From NCBI GenBank assembly GCA_943737045.1, contig CALSFV010000436.1, positions 83,769 through 147,768 of the forward strand: a stretch of 64,000 nucleotides of DNA, written 5' to 3'. The notes beneath the pieces were generated by a model. The model did not search any database. It was not told the origin of the DNA and saw nothing but the letters and a program-made list of their open reading frames with translations. A program made the position numbers and the translations under genes. Shown piece by piece: positions 33,267 to 45,123 of this stretch. Every line of letters starts with the position of its first letter. The first letter of the stretch is position 1. The stretch is from Parapristionchus giblindavisi (taxonomy: Eukaryota; Nematoda; Chromadorea; Rhabditida; Diplogasteridae).

Positions 33267-35491
33267 TTAAGAGACCGGCTCGGTAAGACTCGAGCATTTT
33301 GACCCCCTGCCGGACATTCGCGAGGACTTTCGATCTGGCCCTCAATACTTTCATCATAGACACATACCGGGGGGAGACCGATGAAAGTTATAGTGAAAAT
33401 GCCCTTAGGCTCAAACCCGGCTCACATATGTCGCATAAAATAAAAAATTGAAAAATTCATAACTTTTCAATCGTGATAGCTAGCAGCGTTATTTCTTTTT
33501 ATTGGTGAATAACATGTCATGCGCCCTTATAAACACAGCTGAGCAGTAATTTCATATCGTTCTGGATATGTTTTTTCGTGTATGATTTTCCGATTTTTCC
33601 TCTTCCATCCTCGTTGAAGAGAGACGGCAAGCATTGACATAGTACATATTGTAGCCCTGACACTTCTGTACATGATGGTCACATTCCCTTGGAAATCCAA
33701 CTTTTCTGAAGCATCGAGAATTGCAACTGAATGTGAGATATGTGTAATTTGCAAAAATCGAAAATTAAATTTCTTGTAAATCGCAAGAGTAGTAGATAGC
33801 TTTATTATGTCATTTTACTTGTAGTGATGTGCCTACACAGAAAAAATATACTAGTAGACTCAGACTACATTTTTTAAAAATTTTAAAAATAATTATTTTA
33901 TTTTTATTTTTTTCAACCCTGACATTGAGTCGACCGTCAAGGCAAGTTGATTCATAGGGCGGATGGTAGCTGATGCATGTCCGTTTGCGAAAACAACTGC
34001 CACGAAAAGAATCGTCGTTTCGCAGATCTAGAATTTATTTTTTTAATTATCAAACTTGAATATTTATATGTTTCTTTCACATAAATCGGTTGGAAGGTGG
34101 CGTATGGCAACCAAAGCTGTACCATTGTTATCAGTAGGAGTGTACTGTACTGCACTACCGTAACCGTCAGGAATCACGAACTAACTTTTTTTCAGTCGAC
34201 CCATGATTCACAACCATGACCCCGGGTTCATGGTTGAGAATAGCTGAGGTCGAAAAATTCATGATGATCCCTGACCAAATACTATTTGGCAATATATCAA
34301 TAGTGAGCCAACTTCTAGTTTTCTGGATACCGTAACCCAAAATACAGTAATCTAGTTACCGTACCCTATAATAATGTGGTGAAATTCTCGGAAAATTCAA
34401 GTGCGTGCCTTACAATTACTGTAGTTTGGGTTACGGTATCCAGAAAACTAGAAGTTGTCTCACTGTTGATATATTGCCAAATAGTATTTGGTCTGGGATC
34501 ATCATGAATTTTTCGACCTCAGCTATTCTCAACCATGAACCCCGGGTCATGGTTGAGAATCATGGGTCGACTGAAAAAAAATCAGTTCGCGATTCCTGAC
34601 GATTATGGTATTCAAGTACAGTTCACTCCCACTGATAACAATGGTACAGCTTTGGTTGCCATACGCCACCTTCCAACCGATTTATGTGAAAGAAACATGT
34701 ATTTTTTCAAGTTTGATAATTAAAAAAATAAATTCTAGATCTGCGAAACGACGATTCTTTTCGTGGCAGTTGTTTTCGCAAACGGACATGCATCAGCTAC
34801 CATCCGCCCTATGAATCAACTTGCCTTGACGGTCGACTCAATGTCAGGGTTGAAAAAAATAAAAATAAAATAATTATTTTTAAAAATTTTTAAAAATTTA
34901 GTCTGAGTCTACTTGAATATTTTTTTCTGTGTAGGCGCATCACTACAAGTAAAAAGGCATAATAAAGCTACCTACTACTCTTGCGATTTACAAGAAATTT
35001 AATTTTCGATTTTTGCAAATTACACATATCTCACATTCAGTTGCAATTCTCGATGCTTCAGAAAAGTTGGATTTCCAAGGGAATGTGACCATCATGTACA
35101 GAAGTGTCAGGGCTACAATATGTACTATGTCAATGCTTGCCGTCTCTCTTCAACGAGGATGGAAGAGGAAAAATCGGAAAATCATACACGAAAAAACATA
35201 TCCAGAACGATATGAAATTACTGCTCAGCTGTGTTTATAAGGGCGCATGACATGTTATTCACCAATAAAAAGAAATAACGCTGCTAGCTATCACGATTGA
35301 AAAGTTATGAATTTTTCAATTTTTTATTTTATGCGACATATGTGAGCCGGGTTTGAGCCTAAGGGCATTTTCACTATAACTTTCATCGGTCTCCCCCCGG
35401 TATGTGTCTATGATGAAAGTATTGAGGGCCAGATCGAAAGTCCTCGCGAATGTCCGGACCATGCTCGAGTCTTACCGAGCCGGTCTCTTAA
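33267..35491. mobile_element. 2.2-kb near-perfect palindromic transposon
   Basis: Both ends are TTAA followed inward by GAGACCGGCTCGGTAAGACT. The arms are about 1.1 kb and nearly identical: a 75-residue frame starting MQITHISHSVAILD has the same translation at 33527-33754 (minus) and 35013-35240 (plus). The axis is near 34380. The inner shoulders share GGCGTATGGCAACCAAAGCT and TCATTGTTATCAGT-like text with the 26118 palindrome, so the two are related. No transposase recognised. The terminal TTAA may be target duplication. Confidence 0.88.
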
Positions 35492-35520
35492 AACAGAAAG
35501 ATAGCCAAAGTTAGTCTGCA

Positions 35521-35715
35521 TCATACATGGGCGGGGTACCTGGAGCTCGATTCTACAGGGGGCATCCGAACGAAAAATGGTTAATTTTACATGGGGGGCT
35601 TCACTTTTTTTCCAAAAATTTACCTAAATTTCATTTTTTATATTCCACACATTCCACACATTTTCGAAAAGCCCTAATTTTACAGGGGAGGCACCCTCAT
35701 GCCGGTGCCCATGTA
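35521..35715. repeat. MITE with CCCCCTGTAAAA repeats (copy 2, inverted)
   Basis: Begins CATACATGGGCGGGGTACCT and ends TGCCGGTGCCCATGTATGG, the reverse order of the element at 15253-15447. Confidence 0.75.
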
Positions 35716-36259
35716 TGGTCTGCATACTGTGCATTTTTAATACTAATTCAGCTTATCGATCGCAAGAATCATGAATGAAATGTTTTATGCTGCAAAGGCG
35801 CGAAATATTGAATAAGAAGAGAACACATTATTGAGACTCCCCCGACCATCTTCACCTTCCCTATTTCACCATTGTCTATTCTCCCCCTTCTATTTCCTTG
35901 TGCAAATCTTTTTCAGTTATATCGTTTTTTCATGTTGAAACATCTTCGCGATGTATGATAAATAAATAAAAACATATCTATTGAATAAGGCGAAATATGT
36001 AATTTCTTGCACATACTACGTAGTTCAGAGAGGGTTTCAGAATGTCTTCATTTGGAACAGTCGATGTGTTTTCAGAATGTCTTCATTTGGAACAGTCGAT
36101 GATGACAACACTTGCGCGTACTTGAATTCAAAATTTCGAAATAACCAAGCAATAAATTTTACCAAAAATATTTAAATCGTTTACAATTTCACATGATTAC
36201 TGTAACTTGCAATTGTAGTTCACTCGAGAAGCTAAGCTTACAGTTTCTTTATCAGGAGT
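35716..36259. other. Region downstream of MSP-3
   Basis: A 31-bp direct repeat (TTCAGAATGTCTTCATTTGG start) lies at 36034-36064 and 36071-36101. No gene is seen. MSP-3 transcripts must end here, but no AATAAA is visible close to the stop. Confidence 0.45.
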
Positions 36260-36873
36260 TTAGGGGTTGTATTCGATGGGGAGGTTCTTTCTGCGAACCA
36301 TACCGTCGCCCTGGAACCATTCACGACGGAACTGCTTGGCGGCTCCATCAGGGGTGTTGGTCCACTCGATGGTGATACGGTCGTTGTTGGTGTCCTGAAT
36401 TGAGAACGATAAGATACAGTATGCCAACAAGATCAAAGTACTGTACCTCCTGTCCGTAGGCGAAGGCATCACAGGAGACAGCGATGAGGGCAGCCTCCTT
36501 GGGGTCGAGAACTCCTGATCCGGGGTCGACTCCAAGTCTCTTCATGTTGGTGGTCTTGAAGGCCCATCCGATACGACGAGCAGAGGAGTTGGTCACCTGA
36601 AAATACCAAGATTAGTATTTTCAATAGATTGCTTGAATTCTTCCAGCATTAAACCCTGAGACGTGGAAACCCTAAGGCTTTGAATATCTTAATCTTAAAG
36701 CCCTAAGACCTTAAGACCTTAAGACCCTAGGACTTTAAAACCTTAGGACCTTAAACCATAAGATCTGAACTAACCTTGATGTGGTAGGTGTGCTTGTCAT
36801 CGTAAGGAGCGTTGAAGACGATCTTGGATCCGGGTTGGGTGGCGATATCTCCGGGAGGTACTGACTGAGCCAT
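36260..36873 (-). CDS. msp: Major sperm protein (MSP-3), 127 residues
   Basis: Exons in transcription order are 36775-36873, 36447-36596 and 36260-36394. The protein reads the same as the other three copies. Homology with the MSP-1 locus stops right after the stop codon, so the usual GCTCAATAAACTA poly(A) block is missing and its 3' end may be formed by a weaker signal. In intron 2 the TATCTTTGATCTTG word has become TACTTTGATCTTG. It is the MSP member of the inverted duplication block 36260-38255. Confidence 0.95.
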
Positions 36874-36907
36874 GACGACTAGTGTGAGGATTGACCGATC
36901 GCGCTGT

Positions 36908-36915
36908 CTTTTATA
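36908..36915 (-). promoter_or_regulatory. TATA box of MSP-3
   Basis: TATAAAAG on the minus strand, 42 nt before the start codon. Confidence 0.75.
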
Positions 36916-37047
36916 GGCAAGAATGCACAATTTTCATAAATGTCTATCAAATTATTATTTAAATTGCCATTGTGTGACGAATATTTACATGTATACGTAC
37001 ATAAGTTCATTAGTTAAATATCCTCATATTCATGGAAAACATAAATG

Positions 37048-37115
37048 AGTTATCTGGTTTTCTTTGTCTACGAGAGAGCGTTGCCAGAGCGGACAATTTG
37101 CTCGGAGAGTGCATA
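37048..37115. repeat. Truncated MITE family A upstream of MSP-3
   Basis: Inverted counterpart of 23632-23698, with GTCTACGAGAGAGCGTTGCC and AGAGCGGACAATTTGCTC. Confidence 0.75.
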
Positions 37116-37973
37116 TAAAGGAACCAATCACAATACTCTGACTACTTGGGCCCAATTGGGAAGCCAGTGTTGGACTACCGTACTTCTCCACTATGATTAC
37201 TGTAATATCCAGTTAGGATTATTCCACTTTACTTATTTATTTGACAAACTATTGATAGAGAATGGTCATTCAATCAGGGAGTAGAATGGTAGAGATTGAG
37301 TGAATCGGAGAGCTGTCAAACCTCAACAAGGTGTTTTCAAGTGACGATTGGTAGATATTCCATACCGCAATGAAGGATAAGTGATGCATTCATTGACGGA
37401 ACTACCAGGAGTTGTAAAAAAGAATGGCTTTTAGTAGAATGACTTCCATATTTTATCTAAGAAAAAAAGGTGATTCACTTCGTATTAACCTAGAGCAATT
37501 TTTTTTCTAGAGCAATGTTAATCTATCCATTCAAATCGTACGCTGTTATCCCCTTGCGGTGTACAACAGCAAGTAATCTTTACCAACAAAGAAAACACAG
37601 CCAGATGGGCTTCAAAACCGCCAATATATATTTAATCATGTGCACAAAATTACATTAATAAGAATGATAATGATAATTCAACAACGGGTGGGCGCAAGAA
37701 CGATTGGATGAAAGGAGAAACGAAGAAAAGTGGTTGAAGAGTGAAGCAAAAGAACCAAATACGATATTAGGAAAACCTAGGCGTGTCCGCTTTTCGAAAA
37801 GAGGGTAAATCGATAGCAAACAAAATCAATAAATCGATATTCACCTACTGTTCGAAAGCATGTCTCATATACTTTTCCGCCGATTAATGTACCAAGGGCA
37901 TAAAACCAATAAATTTTGGGCAGGAAAATTGATAACCGAGTGATACAGTAATCGCGCGTGGAATGGACTAGAC

Positions 37974-38036
37974 TTAGGCATCACTGTCGCTGTTGTCCTC
38001 ATTCTTCTTATCTCCCGACTTTTGTCTGCTGGCCTC
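37974..38036 (-). pseudogene. Duplicated last exon of eIF2-alpha
   Basis: It matches exon 22802-22864, including the upstream TTCCGTTCAG acceptor and the TAA stop. The 20 encoded residues begin [11 protein letters not shown] and end DNSDSDA, with one Asp changed to Asn. No other eIF2-alpha exon accompanies it, so it is a stranded fragment. Confidence 0.88.
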
Positions 38037-38255
38037 CTGAACGGAATACTCATTGCTATATAACGAACAGGGGACTTACGAACAAAGACGAAAAACCAGA
38101 CTTCATTTAAAGGAAACTAGAAACGAGAAACAAGCTGGCCCGATATTAAATACTCTCCTTTGAGAATTTTATATTACAAAAGCCCTAACAATAAAGATCA
38201 TCGATAAAATACAATATATAAAATACAATTCCGTGAATAATTTTCCCCTTTTTTA

Positions 38256-38586
38256 TAGTTACGTCCACACTAGCTTTTATCTTTAATTGCATATATATTT
38301 GTTCGTTCCATACACACATTCGATTTTTCCACAAATCCCGTGAACATCATATCCCAAAATATTTTTATAATTACAATTAGTAGGAACTTCTTCATTTGAG
38401 AACAGTCTGATCCGCACTTGCGAATTCCCCGAATTTAAAATTTTTACAATAAAAATATATTGCAAGTGTACTGTGTACTTATAATAATAATATTAATACT
38501 TATACTTCTTTGGATGCGATATAACATAACTCGATAAGGTGCTTTGTTCACACAAGAGTATTGTGATAGTTTATTGAGCAGGTGGT
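38256..38586. other. Spacer between inverted block and MSP-4
   Basis: AT-rich, with ATAATAATATTAATA at 38481-38495. No gene seen. Confidence 0.4.
38570..38575 (-). terminator. Poly(A) signal of MSP-4
   Basis: AATAAA on the minus strand, 12 nt past the MSP-4 stop, in GCTCAATAAACTA. Confidence 0.75.
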
Positions 38587-39213
38587 TTAAGGGTTGTACT
38601 CGATGGGGAGGTTCTTTCTGCGAACCATACCGTCGCCCTGGAACCATTCACGACGGAACTGCTTGGCGGCTCCATCAGGGGTGTTGGTCCACTCGATGGT
38701 GATGCGGTCGTTGTTGGTGTCCTGAACGGAGAACCATAAGATACAGTATGCCAACAAGATCAAAGATACTGTACCTCCTGTCCGTAGGCGAAGGCATCAC
38801 AGGAGACAGCGATGAGGGCAGCCTCCTTGGGGTCGAGAACTCCTGATCCGGGGTCGACTCCAAGTCTCTTCATGTTGGTGGTCTTGAAGGCCCATCCGAT
38901 ACGGCGAGCAGAGGAGTTAGTCACCTGAAATCAACAAGGACTAAACCATGAACCTTAAAAACCTAACCCCCTAAAAATCCAGCCTTAAACTTTGAGACGT
39001 TGAAACCCTGAGACTTTGAATATCTAAACCTTAAAGCCCTAACCATGACCTTAAGACCATAAGACCTTAAGACTTTAAAACCTTAGGACCTTAAACCATA
39101 AGATCTGAACTAACCTTGATGTGGTAGGTGTGCTTGTCATCGTAAGGAGCGTTGAAGACAATCTTGGATCCGGGTTGGGTGGCGATATCTCCGGGAGGTA
39201 CTGACTGAGCCAT
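38587..39213 (-). CDS. msp: Major sperm protein (MSP-4), 127 residues
   Basis: Exons in transcription order are 39115-39213, 38775-38924 and 38587-38721. Same protein as MSP-1 to MSP-3 by my reading. Intron 1 (38925-39114) is longer than in MSP-2 and is full of CCTTAAG/CCTAAG words. The upstream 100 nt match MSP-3 closely (GATCGCGCTGTCTTTTATAG). The stop is TAA in a CCTTAA context, unlike the CCCTAA of MSP-1 to MSP-3. Confidence 0.96.
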
Positions 39214-39247
39214 GACGACTAATGTGAAGATTGACCGATCGCGCTGT

Positions 39248-39255
39248 CTTTTATA
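39248..39255 (-). promoter_or_regulatory. TATA box of MSP-4
   Basis: TATAAAAG on the minus strand, 42 nt before the start codon. Confidence 0.75.
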
Positions 39256-40194
39256 GGCAAGAATGCAATTTTCATAAAGTTTAATCAAATTATTATTTGA
39301 ATTACCATTGTCTATAAATTTTATTAGGACGCTTTACTTATATTCTTAGTTCAATAATTAAATATGATCATATACATGTAAAAATCTATGTAACCCACAA
39401 AGATCTCATTCAAACTTAGTGGATTTTATGGGAGGCATACCACTAACTTGCCAACTGTCTTCGATCCTTTAATGCTGAAATTTATAGGAATACTGCACTT
39501 CGTTATTGTGTACTGTATCTCGTTAAGGTGTACTGTATCTCGTTAAGGTGTACTGTATCTCGTTAAGATGTACCGTATCTGGTAAAATCAATCAATCAAA
39601 TCTGATGTTTATCTTTGTGAATACGAAAAAACCTCTTTTACAGTAACAATAGATATTGAGCAAAAATTCTTCGGTACGCTTTGTTCATGAAATCAATAAT
39701 CTAGAGCGAAAAATCAATAATTTGATGATGTAATATATAATAAAATTAGCGAAAATGCGCGAAAAAAGCTGATAAGATGAGAGAATATGAATTAGAATCT
39801 CAAGGGTTGGTCAAGGGTGATTATAGATTGATTTTTGAAATTATTGATTGACTTATAAAAACTAGCACCAACGGACGAGGCATTGTAAGGAAGGTAAAGT
39901 GAACTTTTCAAAAATTAAAAAAAATAATCAATCCAAAATATCTTTGATTTTGCAGATCCACAGTGGTATACACAAAAGCTACAGTGATAGGCACATTCCT
40001 CGACTAGAACTGAATAACTAGAGATTACTGTAGTATTACGGTATATATAAACTGATCTTTGATCTCTGTAATAGATATATAAGCAAGGCGCGGATCGGTG
40101 GGTACTCGTAACGTGATTTTTGTTTGGGGTGGATGGGCGGGGATCAAACTACGGAGCGTACTACGAGCGTGTAGTTTGATCAAGGGGCGGAGCT
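39256..40194. other. MSP-4 / tensin intergenic region
   Basis: A 20-bp tandem repeat (TACTGTATCTCGTTAAGGTG), four units, lies at 39509-39582. An inverted pair of GTAGTTTGATC/GATCAAACTAC words lies at 40143-40182 just past the tensin stop. No gene seen. Confidence 0.5.
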
Positions 40195-43100
40195 TCAGGA
40201 AGCCAATCGTCGCTGGGCCAGCATGACTTTATTGATGAAATTGACGACGGCTGAGGCTGGCTGTTCAGGTTCGAGTTCGGCGAAAACGTGGCAAGAGTTC
40301 TCCGAGCGGTCAAACTGCAAAAATTTCAAATTTCAAAAGTTCAATTTTCAATCCATTTAATTAAATAGTCAGATTGACTGATCTAATCTAAACTTTAATC
40401 TCCATCTTGCGATATCTAATGTAATCGTAGTTTGTAGTTGTATCTTTGTTTTAAATTTAAATTTAAAATTTAAAATTTCTAACACCCATTTCTTAGTCTC
40501 TCCCTTTCTTTCTTTCACTATAATTTGATCTTTGATCTTTGATCTCTGACCTTTCGTGCGACGAAGGCGAACAATCGCGCCTGCTCCACGGCGCCCTGCT
40601 GGAATCCGATCACGCGAGTGTTATCGAACCTGAATTTCAATCAATATTATAATTAATCAATGACATCGGTAATCTACAGTAATCAGTGATCTACAGTAAT
40701 CAGTGATCTACAGTAATCAGTCATCAGTCGAACCATCTCATGTCACTACAGATCCGGTATCCCACCGCTTATTGTTAGTTGATCTCGATAAAGTGATTAA
40801 ATGTAAAAAAATCAGTAATCTAGACCAATATGCCCCCTCTCAAGATTCGTCCAAACTCAATACTGTTCACTTCTACGGTTCCGAGTGCGCGGTAATTAAA
40901 CCATAATTCCTCCTGCTACCCCACCCTAATAGTAAACCTCACCTTGGTCCGTGAAATGCCCCCGACCATTTACGCGCTGCTCTCCCATTATCCCACACTC
41001 TCTCGCCCCCTCTTTATGTCTGCGCCCTCCTCAAATCTCGTGCTCTCTCGCTTCCTGTTCTCAGAGACGAGAAAGAGTCATTATCTAATAGTATCAATCG
41101 GAGCGGAACGTCCAAGGTGCGGTCTAATTTACGGTTGCGCAGTTTACGGACCTGAGATCCACCTATATTGTGTTGTAAGGCTTGCTATTTACCGGTTGTC
41201 ACTTAAGATATAGAAGCGCCAACCCTGGTTAACTTGAAACTTTCCGCTCTGACAATGCTCTCGCGCTTTGTTTGTCTACTTGAGAGCGTTGTCAGAGCGG
41301 AGATTGAAATTAGCCTGTAAAGAGCTCACCGTCGTTCGGCTGGGTCGATACCCGCGAAGATGACGGATTGGACGGGATAGTGACGGCGGAAGAACATCTT
41401 TCGCGTGTTGTCGGTCAGAGTAACGCCTTGCGACGAGACCTGTAGAAATCAAAGATCAAAGATCATGGATCCCTTGTAAAGAAAGATATATCCTGGATGC
41501 ACTAAACGTATAGTAATCGATCGAGATAACAGAGATCAAAGATCAAAGATCAAAGATCAAACCTTGAAGTGTGCGGAAACCGGCACTGCTTCGCCCCTCG
41601 CCAGATCCTCGAGTGCCTGAAATCAGGAAACGTCGAACTCGCTCAGACAGTTGGAAATTCGACAAGAATTTGGAATTAGCAAACGGCGCCTCACCCGTTG
41701 CACCGCCCTTCGCACGCACTCGTTTCCGGTGAGGCTCTCACAGTCCACACTGCCGATGTACGTCACGTTGCAGGCTAAAATTCAATTTAACGAATTATTA
41801 TTATTATTATTACTTAAATGGGAAATTTTATTCTAGAAAAATTTCGTTCTTTCTTGTTAAAGGCACACACTGAGTTAATTTTAAACTCTTCGCTCTGGCC
41901 ACACTCTCTCGCTTTCTTTGTCTACGAGAGAGTATTGCCAGAGCGGAGAGTAAAATTCGCTCGGGATGTCACTTCAGAACATTTATATTATAACAATTTA
42001 TTTGTTTGATGGGAGAAAATCGCAAGTCGAGCCAGAGCAATTCTTTCGAACAGTACAACTATTCTAAGCACCATTTCACCTATTCGCCTTGGCGACGGAC
42101 ATTCTTATCTTATCTTATTCTTTATTCCATCATAATATGCATGACAAGAAAATAAGGACGTAAAGGGAGTGATGGATGTCCGTCGCTAATGTAGCGATAT
42201 CGGTGATTGTTCTTGGGTACGGTGGCAGTAATCTTCACAAGACTTATCTAACAGCCCATCCCCGATGCGTTCATTGCTGGTAAAGGGAAAGAGGTCTCTT
42301 ATAAGGTTTTGGCTCGGTGGAGGTGGTTTCCACGATTAGATTACTCTATCCTTTTTCTTTGCTACTAAAGCATCAGTGCTAAATGGTGCGGAGGGACCTT
42401 GTCTTCCGGAATGTGCTACCGTATCCGATTACACGTTTTCACCCGATACCGCGCACACAGCACAGCACACAGCGTAATGAGGACACACAAACGCGGAATC
42501 AGAGGAGACGATCGGAACGTTTTAATCGAGAAATGCCTACCTGCTCCCTGCTCCAGAAGTGCTTGGGTTGCGGACACGCTCTCGGCAGTGGTGGCGGGGT
42601 CGTATCTGCGGAGATCAAAGATCATTCAACAAGTCAAAGATCAAACTACAAAGATCAAAGATCAAACTACAACTTACTCGGGCAACAAGAGTTTGCAGGG
42701 TAGTGCCAGAGGCGTCATAGAGTGCTGGTACACGAGAGCTGATAGTGTGCCAAAGACCGGTTCGTTGTTGCATCCTGCAAAGATCAAAGTTCAAAGACCA
42801 AAGTCCAAAGATCAAAGATCAAACTACACGCACCCTTCAGTTTGACGCCCTTGGGCGATGGCTCGATGAGGAAGTGGCGAACGAGTTCGGTTCCATCTCC
42901 TGCAAAGATCAAAGATCAAAGATCAAAGTTCAAAATTCAAAGATCAGTGTCTCGTTTTGCTTGCATGTACGTTTCTCAAATCAATTTCATCCTCTCTCTC
43001 CTCTCGTAAGCTGCAGTAAAGTTGTTGGAGGGGGGGGGGGGGGGGGGGGAGGTGCGAAGGATCTAGTGGAAGAGATGGAGGGACGAAATAACACACAAAG

Positions 43101-44488
43101 TCGTTTTCTCCACAGCTTTCGCTCTCAGTTGGGAGGGACAGCCAATTTACATTCTCCTCAAACCCCGAATAACCTCATCCCTAGGGGCGCACACATGCAA
43201 CAAACTCAGCTGATTCGGTTAGGCGCGAAGCTCTATTTTCGGGACGAACCAAACCGAAAAGATTGATAAAGTTTGGTTGACTACTTTACTGTATCTCTAT
43301 TTTGATACAATATTTATGAATAATTCAACATAGCGAAAAGAAGAGAAATGAATAGAAAACTCTATATATCGGTGTGGGTTTTGGGTACAGCTGCAATTTC
43401 GGGCGCCTTTATCCACGAAAGAATGGGCCAGAGTGGAAATGCCCTCATTACCCAACCAACACTCGCCTTTGTTCTAGAGGGCTTTGTGTATCTGTTTTGA
43501 CATGACCCTAGGCCCCATAAAAAGCGCCATAAAATGTCCGAGGTCGAGAATTCGAAGAAACACATACATCTCAGGAATTCGCACATATTTTCTGCACGCA
43601 CAAGCTTAAACGAGAGCGCAGACAGCCAGACTGCACCCAGTCGCGGTCATAGACGCAGAGCGATAGATAATGTTGAATTTAGGGAGCGCAACACAAATCA
43701 CGGCCCACGCGCTGGCCCCAGGGGACGATGATTATGATATATCGGTGCGTCATGTGCGCCGAGGTTTCCTAACATCACGAGTCTATGCAAATTTTGTACA
43801 GGGAGATGTTTCCTAGTAAATGCACAACATATAGTCCGTATAAAATGTACTTGTGTAAGTGCCTTGCTGATGGCTGCTAAACAGAGAAAGAGCTATCGAT
43901 TTATTTTCATTTCACCTTTTCACAACTTTTGTGCAGAGGATGTCACATATGTTTCAGCGATAGAACAATTGAGCTGTTGGATGAAGATTTTCGATTTCTT
44001 CTATCTCCCATCTTTTGAAAAGTTTATAAAACAAATCATAAAATATCTAGTGTGGATAATGCGTTAATGTGACACAACTACACGTAGAAAATACTCCCTC
44101 TCAACGCCTCTGCGGAATTCTTCCCTCATGGATCCCTCATAGGTGGGAGAATGGGGTCGCACAGCGTTTCTCTACCACAGTGAGAGCGCGCATTGAATTT
44201 TTGGCAAAATGCCAAAAAAATTACGGTATGACTGCACCGTGGTGTGGCTCTCGTCGTCTGCGTCTCTCACTTTTGCGTGCTCTCTCTCTTTTTCGCTCTA
44301 CCTTTTTCTCTGTTACACCATGAGCGCTCTCGAAACGCTGTGGGTCGAATTTGCCTACATATCTATCTATAAGGGATGAATTCCGTATATTGTGCGTATA
44401 AAATGTACTTGTGAAATTGCCTTGCTACTAGCCCCCTTTTGCTCCCTTCCCTCCACGCTCTCTCTCTGATCTACGCACTATCTCGCTT

Positions 44489-44546
<58 letters not shown>

Positions 44547-45071
44547 AACATAGAAACACATTGTGGCTGTGGCTGGCTACTCTCGTACCAAACAATTAAG
44601 TGTATTTTATACGGTCAATACCTGGTGGAACGCCGGCTGGCGGCTGGGCGACTTTCAGGGCGAGTCCGAAGGCACCCGGGAACGAGTTGGAGTCGCGGAT
44701 GACGAACGTGCCCGGCGATTTGTCTCGCAGTATGCTTATCGCTGAAGAGAAGTTTGATCTTTGATCTTTGATCTTTGATCTTTGATCTCTCAATCAATCT
44801 ATATATTTATATCAAGTATAATAACAGAGATGAAGAGAGGGCTTCGTGTTATTCTTCAAAATAAGCAAATTGCATGTGAATAGCAGAAAATTGGCCGGAA
44901 ATATGATTTTGCGCATCTCTTATTTAGCTCTATTGCTCTCCTCTCTCTCCTCTCGCTCCCTCTCTCTCTCTCTCTCTCTCCCCTCTCCCTCTCTCTCCCT
45001 CTCTTTCTCTTTCCCTCTCCCTCTTTCTCCCCTTCCCATCTCCCTCTCCCTCTCTCTCTCTCTCTCCCTCT

Positions 45072-45123
<52 letters not shown>

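Larger units (their letters stand above)
36260..38255 (-). repeat. Inverted duplicate of the 22560-24549 segment
   Basis: Read on the minus strand, this block follows plus-strand 22560-24549 in order: end of eIF2-alpha intron 11, its last exon and 3' region, the AT-rich spacer with GTACGATTTGAATGGATA-like text, the truncated MITE, the MSP promoter and the MSP gene. Small indels and substitutions are scattered through it, so it is not very recent. The breakpoint lies at the MSP stop codon on one side and inside the eIF2-alpha intron on the other. Confidence 0.9.

Noticed and set aside
33527..35240. Identical 75-residue frames as duplicated genes
   Set aside because: They are mirror images in a transposon palindrome and have no splice or promoter context.
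41653..43266. Plus-strand frames over the tensin exons
   Set aside because: They are antisense to well-supported SH2/PTB exons.
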